Positions 35,083 to 44,716 are shown, counted from the stretch's first letter. The stretch is DNA of 64,000 nucleotides from Duganella sp. Root336D2 (GCF_001425005.1 NZ_LMDB01000005.1:1-64000), one strand, 5' to 3'. Numbers and translations are program-made. The notes: generated by a model not told the origin, from the letters alone.

Positions 35083-36054
35083 TCAGGGCAGGACGTTACG
35101 CAGGGCGATCGGCGCGCCGTGGCGGACGGCAGTCATTTCCGCCACGATGGCGACGGCAATTTCGGGCGGCGTGTGGCTGCCGATGGGCAGGCCGATCGGG
35201 CCGTGCAGCCGATCCAGCTCTTCGGACGTGAAGTCGAAGTGGTGCGACAGGCGTTCGCGCCGCTTGCCGTCATTGGCGCGCGACCCTACCGCGCCAACAT
35301 AGAAGGCAGGGGAGCGCAGGGCTTCCAACAGCAGCATGTCGTCCAGTTTAGGATCATGGGTCAGCGCGACGACCGCAGTGCGCGAATCGGCGTGCATGGA
35401 CAGGAATGCGTCATCGGGCATCGAAGTGAGAAGCTTCGTGCCCGGCACGCGCCATTCAGCGCCGTATTCCAAGCGCGGCTCGCAGATCGTGATGTCGTAG
35501 TCCAGTGCCTGGGCCATTTGCGCAAGGTAGCAGGAAATCTGGCCGGCGCCGACGATGAACAAGCGCCATTGCGGACCATGCACCGTGCGCAGTTGCCGGC
35601 CATCCCAGTTCAGGGTGTCGCCGCGCCGCGCGGCGGCCTGCGTTGAGGCGCCCTGTGCCAGGTCCACTTCCCTCAATACCAGTTCGCCGCGTTCCAGGCG
35701 GCTGGCCAGTTCGTTCAGTTGCGCGGCGTCCGGCTGCGGTTCAACCACCAGTTGCAGCGCGCCGCCGCAGGGCAGACCGAAGCGCGCGGCTTCGTCCTGG
35801 GTGACGCCATAATCCAGGCTGAATGGCAGGCGCTCGCCAAGGCGGCCTTCTCGCATGCGGGCGATGATGTCGTCTTCAACGCAGCCGCCCGATACGGAAC
35901 CGACGGCAAGGCCATCGTCGCGAATCACGAGCCAGGATCCGGCCGGGCGGGGCGCCGAGCCCCAGGTGTGGGCCACCGTTATCAGCGCGTAGCGCCTTCC
36001 TTCGGCCGCCCAGCGGCGGGCGGCCTCCAGCACCTGCAAGTCGACACTTTCCAT
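35083..36054 (-). CDS. XdhC-family molybdenum-cofactor maturation protein
   Basis: A 323-residue XdhC/CoxI protein. N-terminal domain: APRPAGSWLVIRDDGLAVGS then VSGGCVEDDIIARM. Rossmann domain: WRLFIVGAGQISCYLAQMAQ. C-terminal motif: YVGAVGSRANDGKRRERL, IGLPIGSHTPPEIAVAIVAE. XdhC proteins bind molybdenum cofactor, promote its sulfuration and insert it into xanthine-oxidase-family enzymes. It immediately follows the large-subunit gene of such an enzyme (sharing one base), so it is its dedicated maturation factor. Confidence 0.92.
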   Translation of the reverse strand: MESVDLQVLEAARRWAAEGRRYALITVAHTWGSAPRPAGSWLVIRDDGLAVGSVSGGCVEDDIIARMREGRLGERLPFSLDYGVTQDEAARFGLPCGGALQLVVEPQPDAAQLNELASRLERGELVLREVDLAQGASTQAAARRGDTLNWDGRQLRTVHGPQWRLFIVGAGQISCYLAQMAQALDYDITICEPRLEYGAEWRVPGTKLLTSMPDDAFLSMHADSRTAVVALTHDPKLDDMLLLEALRSPAFYVGAVGSRANDGKRRERLSHHFDFTSEELDRLHGPIGLPIGSHTPPEIAVAIVAEMTAVRHGAPIALRNVLP

Positions 36055-38252
36055 CAGGCCTTCAACTCCTCCGTGCGGATCGGCAGGCTGCGCACCCGTT
36101 TGCCGGTTGCGGCGGCCAGTGCATTCGCCAGCGCAGGCGCCAGCGGCGGTACGCCCGGTTCGCCAATACCGGTAGGCTTCTCGGCAGACGGGACGATATG
36201 CACTTCCACTTTCGGCATTTCGGTGATGCGGATAGGCGCATAGTCGTGGAAGTTGGACTGCTCCACCACGCCGTCCTTCAGCGTGATGGCGCCATGCAGC
36301 GCAGCCGACAAGGCAAAGCCAACGCCGCCTTCGACCTGTGCGCGCACCACATCTGGATTAACGACCATGCCGCAGTCGACGGCGCACACGACACGGTCGA
36401 CTGTGAAGCTGCCATCGGCGTTCACGGTCACCTCGGCTACTTCGGCAACATAGGTGCCGAAGGATTCATGCACTGCGACGCCGCGGCCGCGGCGCGTGCC
36501 ATTCGCTCCCGCCGGCAGCGGCTGGCCCCAGCCGGCTTTGTCAGCGGCCAGTTTCAATACGCCCGCATGGCGCGGATGCTTGTCGAGCAGCGCCAGGCGG
36601 TAGGCGACGGCGTCCTGCCCGGCGGTGCCCGCCAGTTCGTCGATAAAGGTCTCGGTGGAGTAGGCAGTATGGGTCGAGCCGACCGAACGCCACCAGAGCA
36701 CCGGAACCTGGATATCTGTCGGCGTATGCAGTTCGACGCGCATGGCCGGAATGCCATACGGAAGATTGGCCGCCCCCTCGACGGAAACAGCATCAATGCC
36801 ATCCTTGATCATCATGCCGGCAAATGCAGTGCCGGCCAGAATCGATTGGCCGACGAGGCGGTGGCGCCATGCCGTTGGGCGGCCATCCTCGCCCAGCGAC
36901 GCCTCCAGCGCATGGTGGAAGGCAGGGCGGTAGTAGCCGGCCTTCATGTCATCTTCGCGCAGCCAGACCATCTTGATTGGTGCGCGCGATTTGCTTGCCT
37001 TGGCGATCTGCACCGCTTCCAGTACGAAGTCGGCGTCCTTGCTGGCGCGGCGGCCGAAGCTGCCGCCGGCGTACAGCATGTTGATCTTCACTTTCTCAGG
37101 CGGCAAGCCAAGCAGCGCGGCGACCGATGGCTGGTCGATGGACTGGAACTGGGCGCCATACCACAACTCGCATTCGCCTTCGCCGATGCGCACGACGCAG
37201 TTCAGCGGCTCCATCGGTGCGTGTGCGAGGTAGGGGAAGTCATAGGTGGCGCGCAGCACGCGGCCAGGCCGCGCAAGGGCGGTGTCGGCATCGCCGGCGC
37301 TATGGGCGACCAGGCCAGGCTGCTGCGCCAATGTGCGGAACTGCGTGAAGATATCTTCGCTGCCCAGCTTGAACGCCCTGGATTCGTCCCAGTCGATCTT
37401 GAGCGCGTCGCGGCCTTTTTTCGCGCTCCAGGTGTCATGCGCCAGCACCGCTACGCCGCTCGGGATTTGCACCACGTCCACCACACCCTTGATCGCCTTG
37501 GCCTTCCTGGCGTCGAAGGATTTGACCGTGGCGCCAAAGCGCGGCGCATGGGCGACAACAGCCGTCAGCATGCCTGGCAGGTGCACGTCCTGTGTGAACT
37601 GCGCACGGCCATTGACCTTGTCCGCGCTGTCCTTGCGCGGCGCGTGCTTGCCGATCAGCTTGAAGTCCCGGGGAGATTTCAGCGCCACGTCGGCCGGTAC
37701 CGGCAACAGTGCTGCGGCTGGCGCCAGCTCGCCGAAGGTGGCTTTGTTTGCGCCGTGCGTGACAACGCCCTCGCTGACGCGGATCTCGCCGGCAGGCACT
37801 TTCCATTGTGCCGCAGCGGCCGAGACCAGCATGGCACGGGCACTGGCGCCGGCCTTGCGCATCTGTTCCCACGAGTTGGCCATGGCAGTACTGCCGCCAG
37901 TGCCCTGGAATGCTCCGAATGCCAGGTTGTTGTAACGGCGGGCGTCCGCCGGTGCACCTTCCACGCGAACCTGGGACCATGCCGCGTCAAGTTCTTCCGC
38001 TACCAGGGTGGCAAGGCCGGTGTACGCACCCTGGCCCATTTCAACGTGCTTGGCGATGACGGTGACCATGCCGTCCGTCCCGATGCGGACAAAGGCGTTC
38101 GGCTCGAATTCCGGGACTGCAGCGGCGGAAGGAGCCGCGGCCTGCGTGCCAGGCAGGTACAGGGCCAGCGTCAAGCCGGCCGCAGCTTGTACCGCGCTGC
38201 GCAGGAAATCGCGGCGGCTGCCGTTTTCAATGCGGGGAAGATTCATGTTCAT
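36054..38252 (-). CDS. Xanthine-oxidase-family molybdopterin subunit (IorB type)
   Basis: A 732-residue large subunit. It begins with a twin-arginine signal ([20 protein letters not shown]), as in isoquinoline 1-oxidoreductase beta subunits. Cofactor-binding stretches include [40 protein letters not shown] and the C-terminal [20 protein letters not shown] with the conserved Glu. It would hydroxylate aldehydes or N-heterocycles in the periplasm with the small FeS subunit. It overlaps the small-subunit gene by four bases and xdhC by one. Confidence 0.9.
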   Translation of the reverse strand: MNMNLPRIENGSRRDFLRSAVQAAAGLTLALYLPGTQAAAPSAAAVPEFEPNAFVRIGTDGMVTVIAKHVEMGQGAYTGLATLVAEELDAAWSQVRVEGAPADARRYNNLAFGAFQGTGGSTAMANSWEQMRKAGASARAMLVSAAAAQWKVPAGEIRVSEGVVTHGANKATFGELAPAAALLPVPADVALKSPRDFKLIGKHAPRKDSADKVNGRAQFTQDVHLPGMLTAVVAHAPRFGATVKSFDARKAKAIKGVVDVVQIPSGVAVLAHDTWSAKKGRDALKIDWDESRAFKLGSEDIFTQFRTLAQQPGLVAHSAGDADTALARPGRVLRATYDFPYLAHAPMEPLNCVVRIGEGECELWYGAQFQSIDQPSVAALLGLPPEKVKINMLYAGGSFGRRASKDADFVLEAVQIAKASKSRAPIKMVWLREDDMKAGYYRPAFHHALEASLGEDGRPTAWRHRLVGQSILAGTAFAGMMIKDGIDAVSVEGAANLPYGIPAMRVELHTPTDIQVPVLWWRSVGSTHTAYSTETFIDELAGTAGQDAVAYRLALLDKHPRHAGVLKLAADKAGWGQPLPAGANGTRRGRGVAVHESFGTYVAEVAEVTVNADGSFTVDRVVCAVDCGMVVNPDVVRAQVEGGVGFALSAALHGAITLKDGVVEQSNFHDYAPIRITEMPKVEVHIVPSAEKPTGIGEPGVPPLAPALANALAAATGKRVRSLPIRTEELKA

Positions 38253-38707
38253 GCCAGCTCCTGTGCGGCTTCGTGGATGGCGGCGCGGACGCGCACGTAG
38301 GTGGCGCAGCGGCAGATGTTGCCGGCCATGGCGGCGTCAATGTCCGAGTCCGATGGCTTGCGATTGCGTTCCAGCAGGGCGACAGCGCTCATGATCTGGC
38401 CGGACTGGCAGTAGCCGCACTGCACAACGTCCAGCTTTTTCCATGCCTCCTGTACTACCTTGCCAATGCGCGCGCGGTCGACGCCTTCGATGGTGACGAT
38501 CTTCTTCCCGACCGCAGCCGAAACCGGCGTGCTGCACGAGCGAATCGGGGTGCCATCCAGGTGCGCCGTGCAGGCGCCGCACAAGCCCATGCCGCAGCCG
38601 TATTTGGTGCCGGTCATTTGCAGCTTATCGCGCAGCACCCACAGCAATGGGGTGTCGCCAGCGACGTCAACGCGTGTCGTCGTGCCGTTGATATTCAGTG
38701 TGATCAT
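38249..38707 (-). CDS. 2Fe-2S subunit of molybdenum oxidoreductase (IorA type)
   Basis: A 152-residue iron-sulfur subunit with two [2Fe-2S] clusters. The plant-ferredoxin cluster is [20 protein letters not shown]. The second, helical cluster is [20 protein letters not shown] and [21 protein letters not shown] use ATG 38707, preceded by GGAGAG, rather than a start ten codons earlier. It is the first gene of the iorA-iorB-xdhC operon, 108 bases downstream of an AraC gene on the same strand. Confidence 0.92.
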   Translation of the reverse strand: MITLNINGTTTRVDVAGDTPLLWVLRDKLQMTGTKYGCGMGLCGACTAHLDGTPIRSCSTPVSAAVGKKIVTIEGVDRARIGKVVQEAWKKLDVVQCGYCQSGQIMSAVALLERNRKPSDSDIDAAMAGNICRCATYVRVRAAIHEAAQELA

Positions 38708-38814
38708 TCCGTACTCTCCGCTCATGTGGAAATGCAAGCTTGCATTCTAGGGAGCGGGATTTGGCAACTGATAGCACGATTCCACTGATTTCTTGCCTGA
38801 TCCTCTTTGGCGTA

Positions 38815-39699
38815 TCAGGCAGCGGCAGCGTCGCGCCGCATGGCGTCGATATCGCGCTTGGGCGGCGCGCCGAACAGGCGGCTGTATTCGCGGCTGAATT
38901 GCGAGGGGCTTTCGTAGCCGACCTTGAACGCAGCGCTGGCGGCATCGAGCTGCTCGTTCAACATCAGGCGCCGTGCTTCATTCAGGCGCAGCCACTTCTG
39001 GTACTGCAAGGGGCTCATTGTAGTCAGCTGGCGGAAATGCAGGTGCAGGTTGGATGCGCTCATTTTGACGTGCGCTGCCAGCTCGTCGATGTGCAGCGGC
39101 TGCGCGTAATGCAGGCGCAGCCAGTCGAGCGCTCGTGCGATGCGGAAGCTCTGGGTACCAACCGAGGCGATCTGGCGCAAGCGCGCGGACTGGTCGCTGA
39201 GCAGCAGCCGGTAGTGGATTTCGCGTTCGATCAAAGGGGCCAGCACTGGCAAGGCTTCGGGCTCGTCCAGCAGTGCGATCAAGCGCTGGAAGGGCTCGGC
39301 CAGCCCGGGCGTCATGCTGCCGATAGCAGCCACTCCCTGGATGGCAATGTCGGCCGGCGTTGGTCGCCTGCTATGCGTCGCCAGTTCGGCAATGGTGCGC
39401 AGGTCGAGCTTATACACCAGGCCAAGGCAAGGGTGGTCCGGGCTCGCTTCCAGTACCTGCGAGCTGCCGGGGAGGTTAAGGGAAGTCACCATGAAACGCT
39501 GGGCATCATAGCGGTAGCACTGTTCGCCAATCACCAGCTGCTTGGCGCCTTGCGCGACCATCACGATGCTGGGCTCCACCAGGCAAACGTTCGGCGTTGT
39601 CGGCTCGTTGCGCCGGTACATGTACAGGTTGGTAACCGGGGACTGGTAGTCTTCGACGTCCTCGGTCCATTGTGCGATAGCGTTAGCCAGGGATTTCAT
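38815..39699 (-). CDS. AraC-family transcriptional regulator
   Basis: A 294-residue regulator. The N-terminal AraC_N-type ligand domain includes PNVCLVEPSIVMVAQGAKQL and FMVTSLNLPGSSQVLEASPD. The C-terminal double helix-turn-helix includes PLHIDELAAHVKMSASNLHL, HFRQLTTMSPLQYQKWLRLN and VGYESPSQFSREYSRLFGAP. It lies upstream of the molybdenum oxidoreductase operon in the same direction and is a plausible regulator of it. The effector is unknown. Confidence 0.9.
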   Translation of the reverse strand: MKSLANAIAQWTEDVEDYQSPVTNLYMYRRNEPTTPNVCLVEPSIVMVAQGAKQLVIGEQCYRYDAQRFMVTSLNLPGSSQVLEASPDHPCLGLVYKLDLRTIAELATHSRRPTPADIAIQGVAAIGSMTPGLAEPFQRLIALLDEPEALPVLAPLIEREIHYRLLLSDQSARLRQIASVGTQSFRIARALDWLRLHYAQPLHIDELAAHVKMSASNLHLHFRQLTTMSPLQYQKWLRLNEARRLMLNEQLDAASAAFKVGYESPSQFSREYSRLFGAPPKRDIDAMRRDAAAA

Positions 39700-39850
39700 G
39701 CGGGTCTCAACGAATTTATCGCGCTGAGCATAACACCGCCGCCAAATTTATTCAGGGTCCGGCATGAGATGTTCGCTTGACAAGGTCGACGGGAGCGTCC
39801 TACCATTTATGTAGGACGAGTGTCCTAATCCATTTTTTTTAGGGAGGAGC

Positions 39851-40459
39851 ATGGTGGGCGAACTGTTTGCTGGGCCAGATGGCGGCGCGCGATGCCGTTG
39901 GTGCGGTGCTGCGCCGGAGTTCCTGCATTACCACGACCTCGAATGGGGTTTTCCGGTCGTCGACGACGCCCGCCTGTTCGAGAAGATCTGCCTGGAGGGG
40001 TTCCAGGCAGGACTGAGCTGGCGGACGATTCTGGCCAAGCGTGAAAACTTCCGGCGTGCTTTCCATAACTTCGATATCGGACGCATTGCGCGTTTCTCGG
40101 AACGGGACGTTGAGCGCCTGCTGCGGGACGAGGGCATAGTCCGCCATCGCGGCAAGATCGAAGCGGTAATCAACAACGCCAAGCGCGCGAAAGAGCTGAT
40201 CGCAAGCGAGGGATCGTTGGCGCGATTCGTCTGGAAGTTCGAACCGGCCCAGGATGCGATGGCCGCACCGCAAACCGTTTCGACTTCCGATGAGGCCATC
40301 GCCCTTTCCAAAGCGCTCAAAAAACTGGGCTGGAAATTCGTCGGGCCGACAACTGTCTATGCCTTCATGCAGGCCATGGGGCTGATCAACGATCATGCGC
40401 ATGGGTGCGTCGTGCGGGAGCGGGCGGCATCGGCGCGCTCCAGGCTCAAGCGTCCATGA
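39851..40459 (+). CDS. tag: DNA-3-methyladenine glycosylase I
   Basis: Base-excision repair glycosylase of 202 residues that removes 3-methyladenine. The zinc-site Cys lies in GARCRWCG near the N-terminus and the partner His and Cys near the end in LINDHAHGCV. Between them are YHDLEWGFPVVDDARLFEKI, the helix-hairpin-helix region FQAGLSWRTILAKRENFRRA, and the C-terminal WKFVGPTTVYAFMQAMG. Complete and canonical. AGGGAGG precedes the ATG. It is the last housekeeping gene before the type III secretion island. Confidence 0.94.
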   Translation: MVGELFAGPDGGARCRWCGAAPEFLHYHDLEWGFPVVDDARLFEKICLEGFQAGLSWRTILAKRENFRRAFHNFDIGRIARFSERDVERLLRDEGIVRHRGKIEAVINNAKRAKELIASEGSLARFVWKFEPAQDAMAAPQTVSTSDEAIALSKALKKLGWKFVGPTTVYAFMQAMGLINDHAHGCVVRERAASARSRLKRP

Positions 40460-40468
40460 TTCGTAAGA

Positions 40469-40497
40469 GGAACCAAAGCAGTTGCTGGCGCCACCAA
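40469..40497 (+). promoter_or_regulatory. hrp box (HrpL-type promoter) of the putative effector gene
   Basis: GGAACC-N16-CCACCAA, an exact match to the HrpL consensus GGAACC-N15/16-CCACNNA. It lies 43 bases before the start codon at 40540 and nine bases after the tag stop. Six other sites with the same 16-base spacer occur in the island. Confidence 0.85.
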
Positions 40498-40539
40498 GTG
40501 AGGTCGTTTCGGTGACCGAACAGAGTGAATGGAGATGCA

Positions 40540-42438
40540 ATGCTCAATCGAGCCGGCTACAGTCCCTTGCCAGCCTTGCCGCCGACTGCGGGCGGTACGC
40601 AATCCTTGTCGCCGCCGGCGCGCGCACCGGCGCAAGGCAGCCCGCAGCCGTCAGCGCGCATGCCTGCGCCGCGCGCCGGGACGGTACATCCCTTGCAGTC
40701 GCAATGGCGCGGCTCTACTTCGCAAGCCGAGGGGCCGCCGTCGCAATCGGTAGGCTGCAACAGCACCGTGCTGGACATGGTGAAATGGGACACCAAACAT
40801 AACGTCGACATGGTGGGCAACGTCCTGGTACTTGGGCATGAGTCGCGTGCCCACGATCCCCGGCAGCGAAATGCCGGCGGATCGCCAGAGCCGAAGATAA
40901 AGCTTGCGCTCGATAGCGGCACGCTTTCGCCGGCAGACGCCCGGTACGCGGAGATGTTGGGCAAGCAAGCTGCGGTGAACATGCTGCATAACACCACGCG
41001 GCGTTACGACTTGCACGGAACACCCGCAGCGCAGTTTATCCAGGATGTCTGCGACTGGCTGGGTGATCCTCGCACACGGATGACTGCGGGCGCACTGGGC
41101 GACATCGTCAGGGACGTCGGCGAAATGGTCCATGCCCAGGAGAGCAAGGACCTGGGCCCCTCCCGCGCCCCGCGCGAGGCCAAGCGGATGCCGATGGAAT
41201 GCCTGACCCATCTCGGCTACGCGATACGGGATATGCGGCACGACGCCCGCCCCGAACACCGCCAGTTCCTGAAAGAGCTGGGATACGAAACGATGGACCG
41301 CACCATGCAGCACAAGTTGCGGCCCGACGAGACCAAGGACTGGTTGCGCCAGGTGGAGGCTGATTGCCGGCAAGCGGGATTGGAGGGCCTTGGCAAACTG
41401 GTGAAACGCCTGCGCCACGACATCCCCGCCTCGGCGGACGGCTACGAGACGCGGCTGCACGACAACATCTACGGGCGCGCCATGGAATCGGTGCTGATCG
41501 CCGAACTGGTTCGCGACCCGCCGGCGAACGTCAAACAGGGCATGGGCGCGCTGGCTTTGCACCTGGACCTGGCGTTGAAGGCGCTGCCGCGGCAAGCGCA
41601 GCAGGATGTTGCGCTCCAGGTGCAAGGCATGATGCGTCACGAGCGGCGGGGCTGGCAAACCAAGTCACCGGAGCTTGAGGCCTTTTTCAATGCGCGCCCC
41701 GAGCATGCTCTCGGCGCGCTGAAGCGCCTGTTGCGCGCACCGATGGACAATGGCTTTGATTGCATCGCGATTCCATACGTGAGCGTCAAGATGTCGCTAT
41801 GCATGCAGGCCCACGGCGCTGCGCCATGGATGGGCAAGGCGAACCGGAATTACGCCAATGTAGTGGGCCCTGCGGCCGCGCGGCTGACGGAAGGAGCGGC
41901 CAATGCCAACCGCATGGCGCCGAAATCAGGAATCACCATGCACCACCAGCCCGACATCGTTCGCGGCAGGGAATCGGCCATGCATCCGGGAGACCGGAAC
42001 CGTCCCAACCTGGAGCAGGCCAGTCCGGAATTGCACACCGCACTCGAACATGGCGTATCGTTCGTCAGCGGGGTGTCCGGATCGACCAATATCGTGATGC
42101 ACATGGTGGGCGATATCCTGGACCAGGGCGGGAAGGTCGATCCGAAGGACGCCTTGCTGGGCACCATGATGTTCCTGAACTATGACGGCGGCCACTCGAT
42201 GCACGAGGCCATGTGGGTCGGCAACCAGCTGGATCGCAGCCTTGACCTGAAAATGGACATGCCGGGTGGCGATCCGCGCAACTTCGTCGCCGACTATGAT
42301 CGTTTCATCGAGTCGTTCCCACAAGCCAAGGGCCGCGACCAATTACGCGCCGCTGCCGATATGGCCTGGGACAAGACCCTCGACCATTTCGGCCGGCACA
42401 GCCACTTCTCACCGGAGAACCGGCCGCCGATAGCTTGA
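40540..42438 (+). CDS. Putative type III secreted effector
   Basis: A 632-residue protein directly behind an exact hrp box. The first 70 residues are rich in Pro, Ser, Ala and Gln with no signal peptide (for example PPTAGGTQSLSPPARAPAQG), as in type III secretion signals. The rest is a soluble helical body without membrane segments. A conserved-looking C-terminal block reads SGITMHHQPDIVRGRESAMH, then VSFVSGVSGSTNIVMHMVGD and NYDGGHSMHEAMW. That block reminds me of large plant-pathogen effectors of the XopX/HopAE class, but this is unverified. The start ATG has GGAG five bases upstream. No enzymatic motif can be named. Confidence 0.7.
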   Translation: MLNRAGYSPLPALPPTAGGTQSLSPPARAPAQGSPQPSARMPAPRAGTVHPLQSQWRGSTSQAEGPPSQSVGCNSTVLDMVKWDTKHNVDMVGNVLVLGHESRAHDPRQRNAGGSPEPKIKLALDSGTLSPADARYAEMLGKQAAVNMLHNTTRRYDLHGTPAAQFIQDVCDWLGDPRTRMTAGALGDIVRDVGEMVHAQESKDLGPSRAPREAKRMPMECLTHLGYAIRDMRHDARPEHRQFLKELGYETMDRTMQHKLRPDETKDWLRQVEADCRQAGLEGLGKLVKRLRHDIPASADGYETRLHDNIYGRAMESVLIAELVRDPPANVKQGMGALALHLDLALKALPRQAQQDVALQVQGMMRHERRGWQTKSPELEAFFNARPEHALGALKRLLRAPMDNGFDCIAIPYVSVKMSLCMQAHGAAPWMGKANRNYANVVGPAAARLTEGAANANRMAPKSGITMHHQPDIVRGRESAMHPGDRNRPNLEQASPELHTALEHGVSFVSGVSGSTNIVMHMVGDILDQGGKVDPKDALLGTMMFLNYDGGHSMHEAMWVGNQLDRSLDLKMDMPGGDPRNFVADYDRFIESFPQAKGRDQLRAAADMAWDKTLDHFGRHSHFSPENRPPIA

Positions 42439-42603
42439 TCACGTGGATTTTGAGGCAGTTCCTGGTTGCCTGGACTTGCCCTCGGATGCAGCTGACTGCT
42501 TGTTGCCTTTTGCAGAAGATGCGTTGCCCGCATTTTTGCTGTTCTGGGTTTCTTGCAGCTTGCTGTTGCGCCCATTTTTTCCGGCTTGGCTTGGCTTGCT
42601 CAT
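42439..42603 (-). CDS. Small Lys/Ser/Asn-rich protein
   Basis: A 54-residue, hydrophilic, Cys-free, basic protein (MSKPSQAGKNGRNSKLQETQ, SKNAGNASSAKGNKQSAASE). GGAGGAAATC precedes its ATG, a strong ribosome site that supports expression. It ends next to the stop of the effector gene on the other strand. No hrp box is seen upstream. I do not recognise a family; it would be disordered and might be a nucleic-acid-binding or stress peptide. Confidence 0.55.
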   Translation of the reverse strand: MSKPSQAGKNGRNSKLQETQNSKNAGNASSAKGNKQSAASEGKSRQPGTASKST

Positions 42604-42758
42604 GATTTCCTCCGTGTTCAGCAGGATTACTGCTTCAATGATAATTGCAGCCCGCTGCCAGGATGTAGGAGTGACGCCTGACCGGACGTAGGCGAGTGGC
42701 CAAGCCGGTGTATGGCGACGAACGCTATACTTGCAGGGTCCACTTTTCCCGAAGTTCG

Positions 42759-43553
42759 ATGCGCGCCTGGCCGTTGTTATCCATTTTGACAAGTTTCCTG
42801 CTCGTGGGGCAGGCGGAGGGCGCTTGCCAGCCGCTGCGCTACGGCTATACGGACAAGGCGGTGCCTCCTTATTACAACGGCTCCGGGCCGGAGGCTCCTG
42901 AGCCGCCTGGCGCACTGGCCGAACTCGCGCGCGATGCCGCGGCCAGCGCCCGTTGCCGGGTCCAGATGGTGCGCATGCCGCCGGCGCGCCTGCACAAAAG
43001 CCTGGACGAGGGGGCGATCGATGCGATGTCCCTGTTTGATCCGCAGGTGGTGGGCGAACTGCCGAATGTCGTTTATCCGCGCGACAAGCAAGGCAAGCTT
43101 GATGCGGCGCGCGCCATGCCGCTTTACGTCGTGGTTTTTGTGCGCGCGCGCGACTACCTGCCGGTCGATGCCGATCCGGCGGTCACCTTGCGCGGGCGTA
43201 TCGTCGGTGTTTCGCAAGGCGCGCCGCACGTCAAATACCTGCAAAGCGCAGGTGTGGAAGTCGATGCCGGCGCCTCCAATCCCGACCTCAATTTCGAAAA
43301 ACTCAAGCTGGGGCGCATCGACGGCTTTGCCATTTCGCTGTCGACGCCGGAGGACATGGACGCGCCTGTGGCGGCGCGCTACGGCAAGGAGTTCATCCGC
43401 CTGCGCAAGCCGCTGCTCGTCATTAACTCGTGGCTGGCGTTGAACCGGGCTTATTACGAGAACAACCGCGAAGCTTCCGAGGAGATCTGGAACTGGTACG
43501 GTTCCCACGGGCGAGCGCACCTCAACACGCTCTTGAAAAAATACCGGCGCTAA
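42759..43553 (+). CDS. Periplasmic solute-binding protein-like (family 3)
   Basis: A 264-residue secreted protein with a signal peptide (MRAWPLLSILTSFLLVGQAE then GACQP). The fold pattern is that of bacterial extracellular solute-binding family 3: LRYGYTDKAVPPYYNG, ELARDAAASARCRVQMVRMP, a DAMSLFDPQVV segment, and RGRIVGVSQGAPHVKYLQSA. No permease or ATPase genes are nearby, so it may be an orphan sensor or binding protein, as often seen in Betaproteobacteria. I chose ATG 42759 because it starts the signal peptide. Confidence 0.75.
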   Translation: MRAWPLLSILTSFLLVGQAEGACQPLRYGYTDKAVPPYYNGSGPEAPEPPGALAELARDAAASARCRVQMVRMPPARLHKSLDEGAIDAMSLFDPQVVGELPNVVYPRDKQGKLDAARAMPLYVVVFVRARDYLPVDADPAVTLRGRIVGVSQGAPHVKYLQSAGVEVDAGASNPDLNFEKLKLGRIDGFAISLSTPEDMDAPVAARYGKEFIRLRKPLLVINSWLALNRAYYENNREASEEIWNWYGSHGRAHLNTLLKKYRR

Positions 43554-43570
43554 GCTCAGTTGCGCCGGTA
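43542..43570. terminator. Bidirectional terminator between convergent genes
   Basis: Nine-base arms TACCGGCGC and GCGCCGGTA flank an 11-base loop that contains the stop codons of both converging genes. On the minus strand the stem is followed by TATTTTTTC, a good rho-independent signal for the dioxygenase gene. On the plus strand no T run follows. Confidence 0.65.
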
Positions 43571-44512
43571 CTGGCGGGCGAACTGGAAGATGTGCTCCCA
43601 GGTTTCCGGGAAATCGCCGGGGATGCGTCGGTTGTACATATAGATTGCGCCGGCGATTGCCTGCAGCCTGGCTTCGAACGGCAATTGCAGCCCGGGTCCG
43701 AAATCGAGCGAAGCGAAGCCGGTGCGGGCGGTGTCGGGATTGATTTCGTGCAGGTCGCAATCGCGGTTATGAAAGTAGATGCCGACGCTGATGCGCGGCT
43801 GCCTGGCCCGTGCGCTGCTGCGACCGCCCCAGTGCAGCACGTGGGTATTCCATCCCAGGGGCGCGCCGGCGGGAGCGGGCAGCGCACGCACGTTCTGCCA
43901 GTCGCCCAGGTCCAGTTCTATCTGTTCGCCCTCCGGCCCCAGGCTTCGGTCCAGGTTCTGCGGCAGCACGTACATGCAGGCGTTGAGGGGGCTGACGTCG
44001 GTCAGCGGAATCCAGATATTGAGTATCCGCGGGCGGCCATCGGCGCCGACGGCTTGCGGGTGGTGCAGGTCGCGGTGCGGCCCCCAGCCGGTGGCGTTTT
44101 CCTGCGGCGCCACGTGCCAGGCCCAGATATCGGTGGGCATCATCTGGTAACGCTCGCCCAGTAGCTGGCGCAGGACGGGGTCGAGCGGCGCGAACATCTG
44201 CCAGAAAGCGTCGTAGACCATGCAGAAAACAGGTGGAATGCCGCGCTGTACCAGCCCGCCGATCACTTGTGCGAGTTTGCCTGCATGGCTGCGCGGGATG
44301 ATGGGGCCGGCCTGGAAATAACCTTCGGCGAGGGTGTCCGCCACATGGCGCCCGGGCTCGCCCAGGCCGGGCAGGGCGGTCGGTGCCGGCTTGGCCAAGG
44401 GCGTTGCGCTGATCGGCATGTCCGGATTCATGTCCAGCCAGAATGCCAGTTGGCCGGCATGGGCCAGCGGCGAAGGAGAAGCTGCCTGTGATTGTTGTTC
44501 TGCGTAGTCCAT
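43556..44512 (-). CDS. Phytanoyl-CoA dioxygenase-like Fe(II)/2-oxoglutarate enzyme
   Basis: A 318-residue PhyH-superfamily protein. The iron ligands fit GPHRDLH (His146, Asp148) and WNTHVLHWGG (His224 or His227). Arg240 in RQPRISVGIYF would bind 2-oxoglutarate. Other typical stretches are ILNIWIPLTDVSPLNACMYV and LPAPAGAPLG. The gene has its own hrp box 76 bases upstream, so it is part of the HrpL regulon. It may hydroxylate a protein or small molecule linked to the secretion system, or be an injected enzyme; no signal peptide is visible. Confidence 0.82.
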   Translation of the reverse strand: MDYAEQQSQAASPSPLAHAGQLAFWLDMNPDMPISATPLAKPAPTALPGLGEPGRHVADTLAEGYFQAGPIIPRSHAGKLAQVIGGLVQRGIPPVFCMVYDAFWQMFAPLDPVLRQLLGERYQMMPTDIWAWHVAPQENATGWGPHRDLHHPQAVGADGRPRILNIWIPLTDVSPLNACMYVLPQNLDRSLGPEGEQIELDLGDWQNVRALPAPAGAPLGWNTHVLHWGGRSSARARQPRISVGIYFHNRDCDLHEINPDTARTGFASLDFGPGLQLPFEARLQAIAGAIYMYNRRIPGDFPETWEHIFQFARQYRRN

Positions 44513-44587
44513 TTGCTCGTCTCAAGTGAGAACGCCGGCAAGCGCTGACAGGGGCCGCGCAAATGCGCCCGGCACCAGGCCTGCCGA

Positions 44588-44616
44588 TAGGTGGCTGCGC
44601 CGGCTGCGCTGGTTCC
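44588..44616 (-). promoter_or_regulatory. hrp box of the dioxygenase gene
   Basis: On the minus strand GGAACC-N16-CCACCTA, an exact consensus match. It ends 76 bases before the dioxygenase start at 44512. It lies back-to-back with the plus-strand box at 44638, so the intergenic region is a divergent HrpL promoter. Confidence 0.82.
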
Positions 44617-44637
44617 GCGCTGCCGTTGCGCTGCGAT

Positions 44638-44666
44638 GGAACGCATGCGCTGTTTGCTGCCACTCA
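44638..44666 (+). promoter_or_regulatory. hrp box of the 40-residue peptide gene
   Basis: GGAACG-N16-CCACTCA, differing from the consensus only in the last base of the first block. It lies 51 bases upstream of ATG 44717 and 22 bases from the divergent box. Confidence 0.75.
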
Positions 44667-44716
44667 GCTTGGGGCGCTGCTGCCCTACACCATATCAACC
44701 TTGAAAGGAGTCAGAA

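Noticed and set aside
42759..43553. The solute-binding protein as part of the HrpL regulon
   Set aside because: No hrp box lies upstream and a terminator separates it from the dioxygenase gene; it is probably a bystander.
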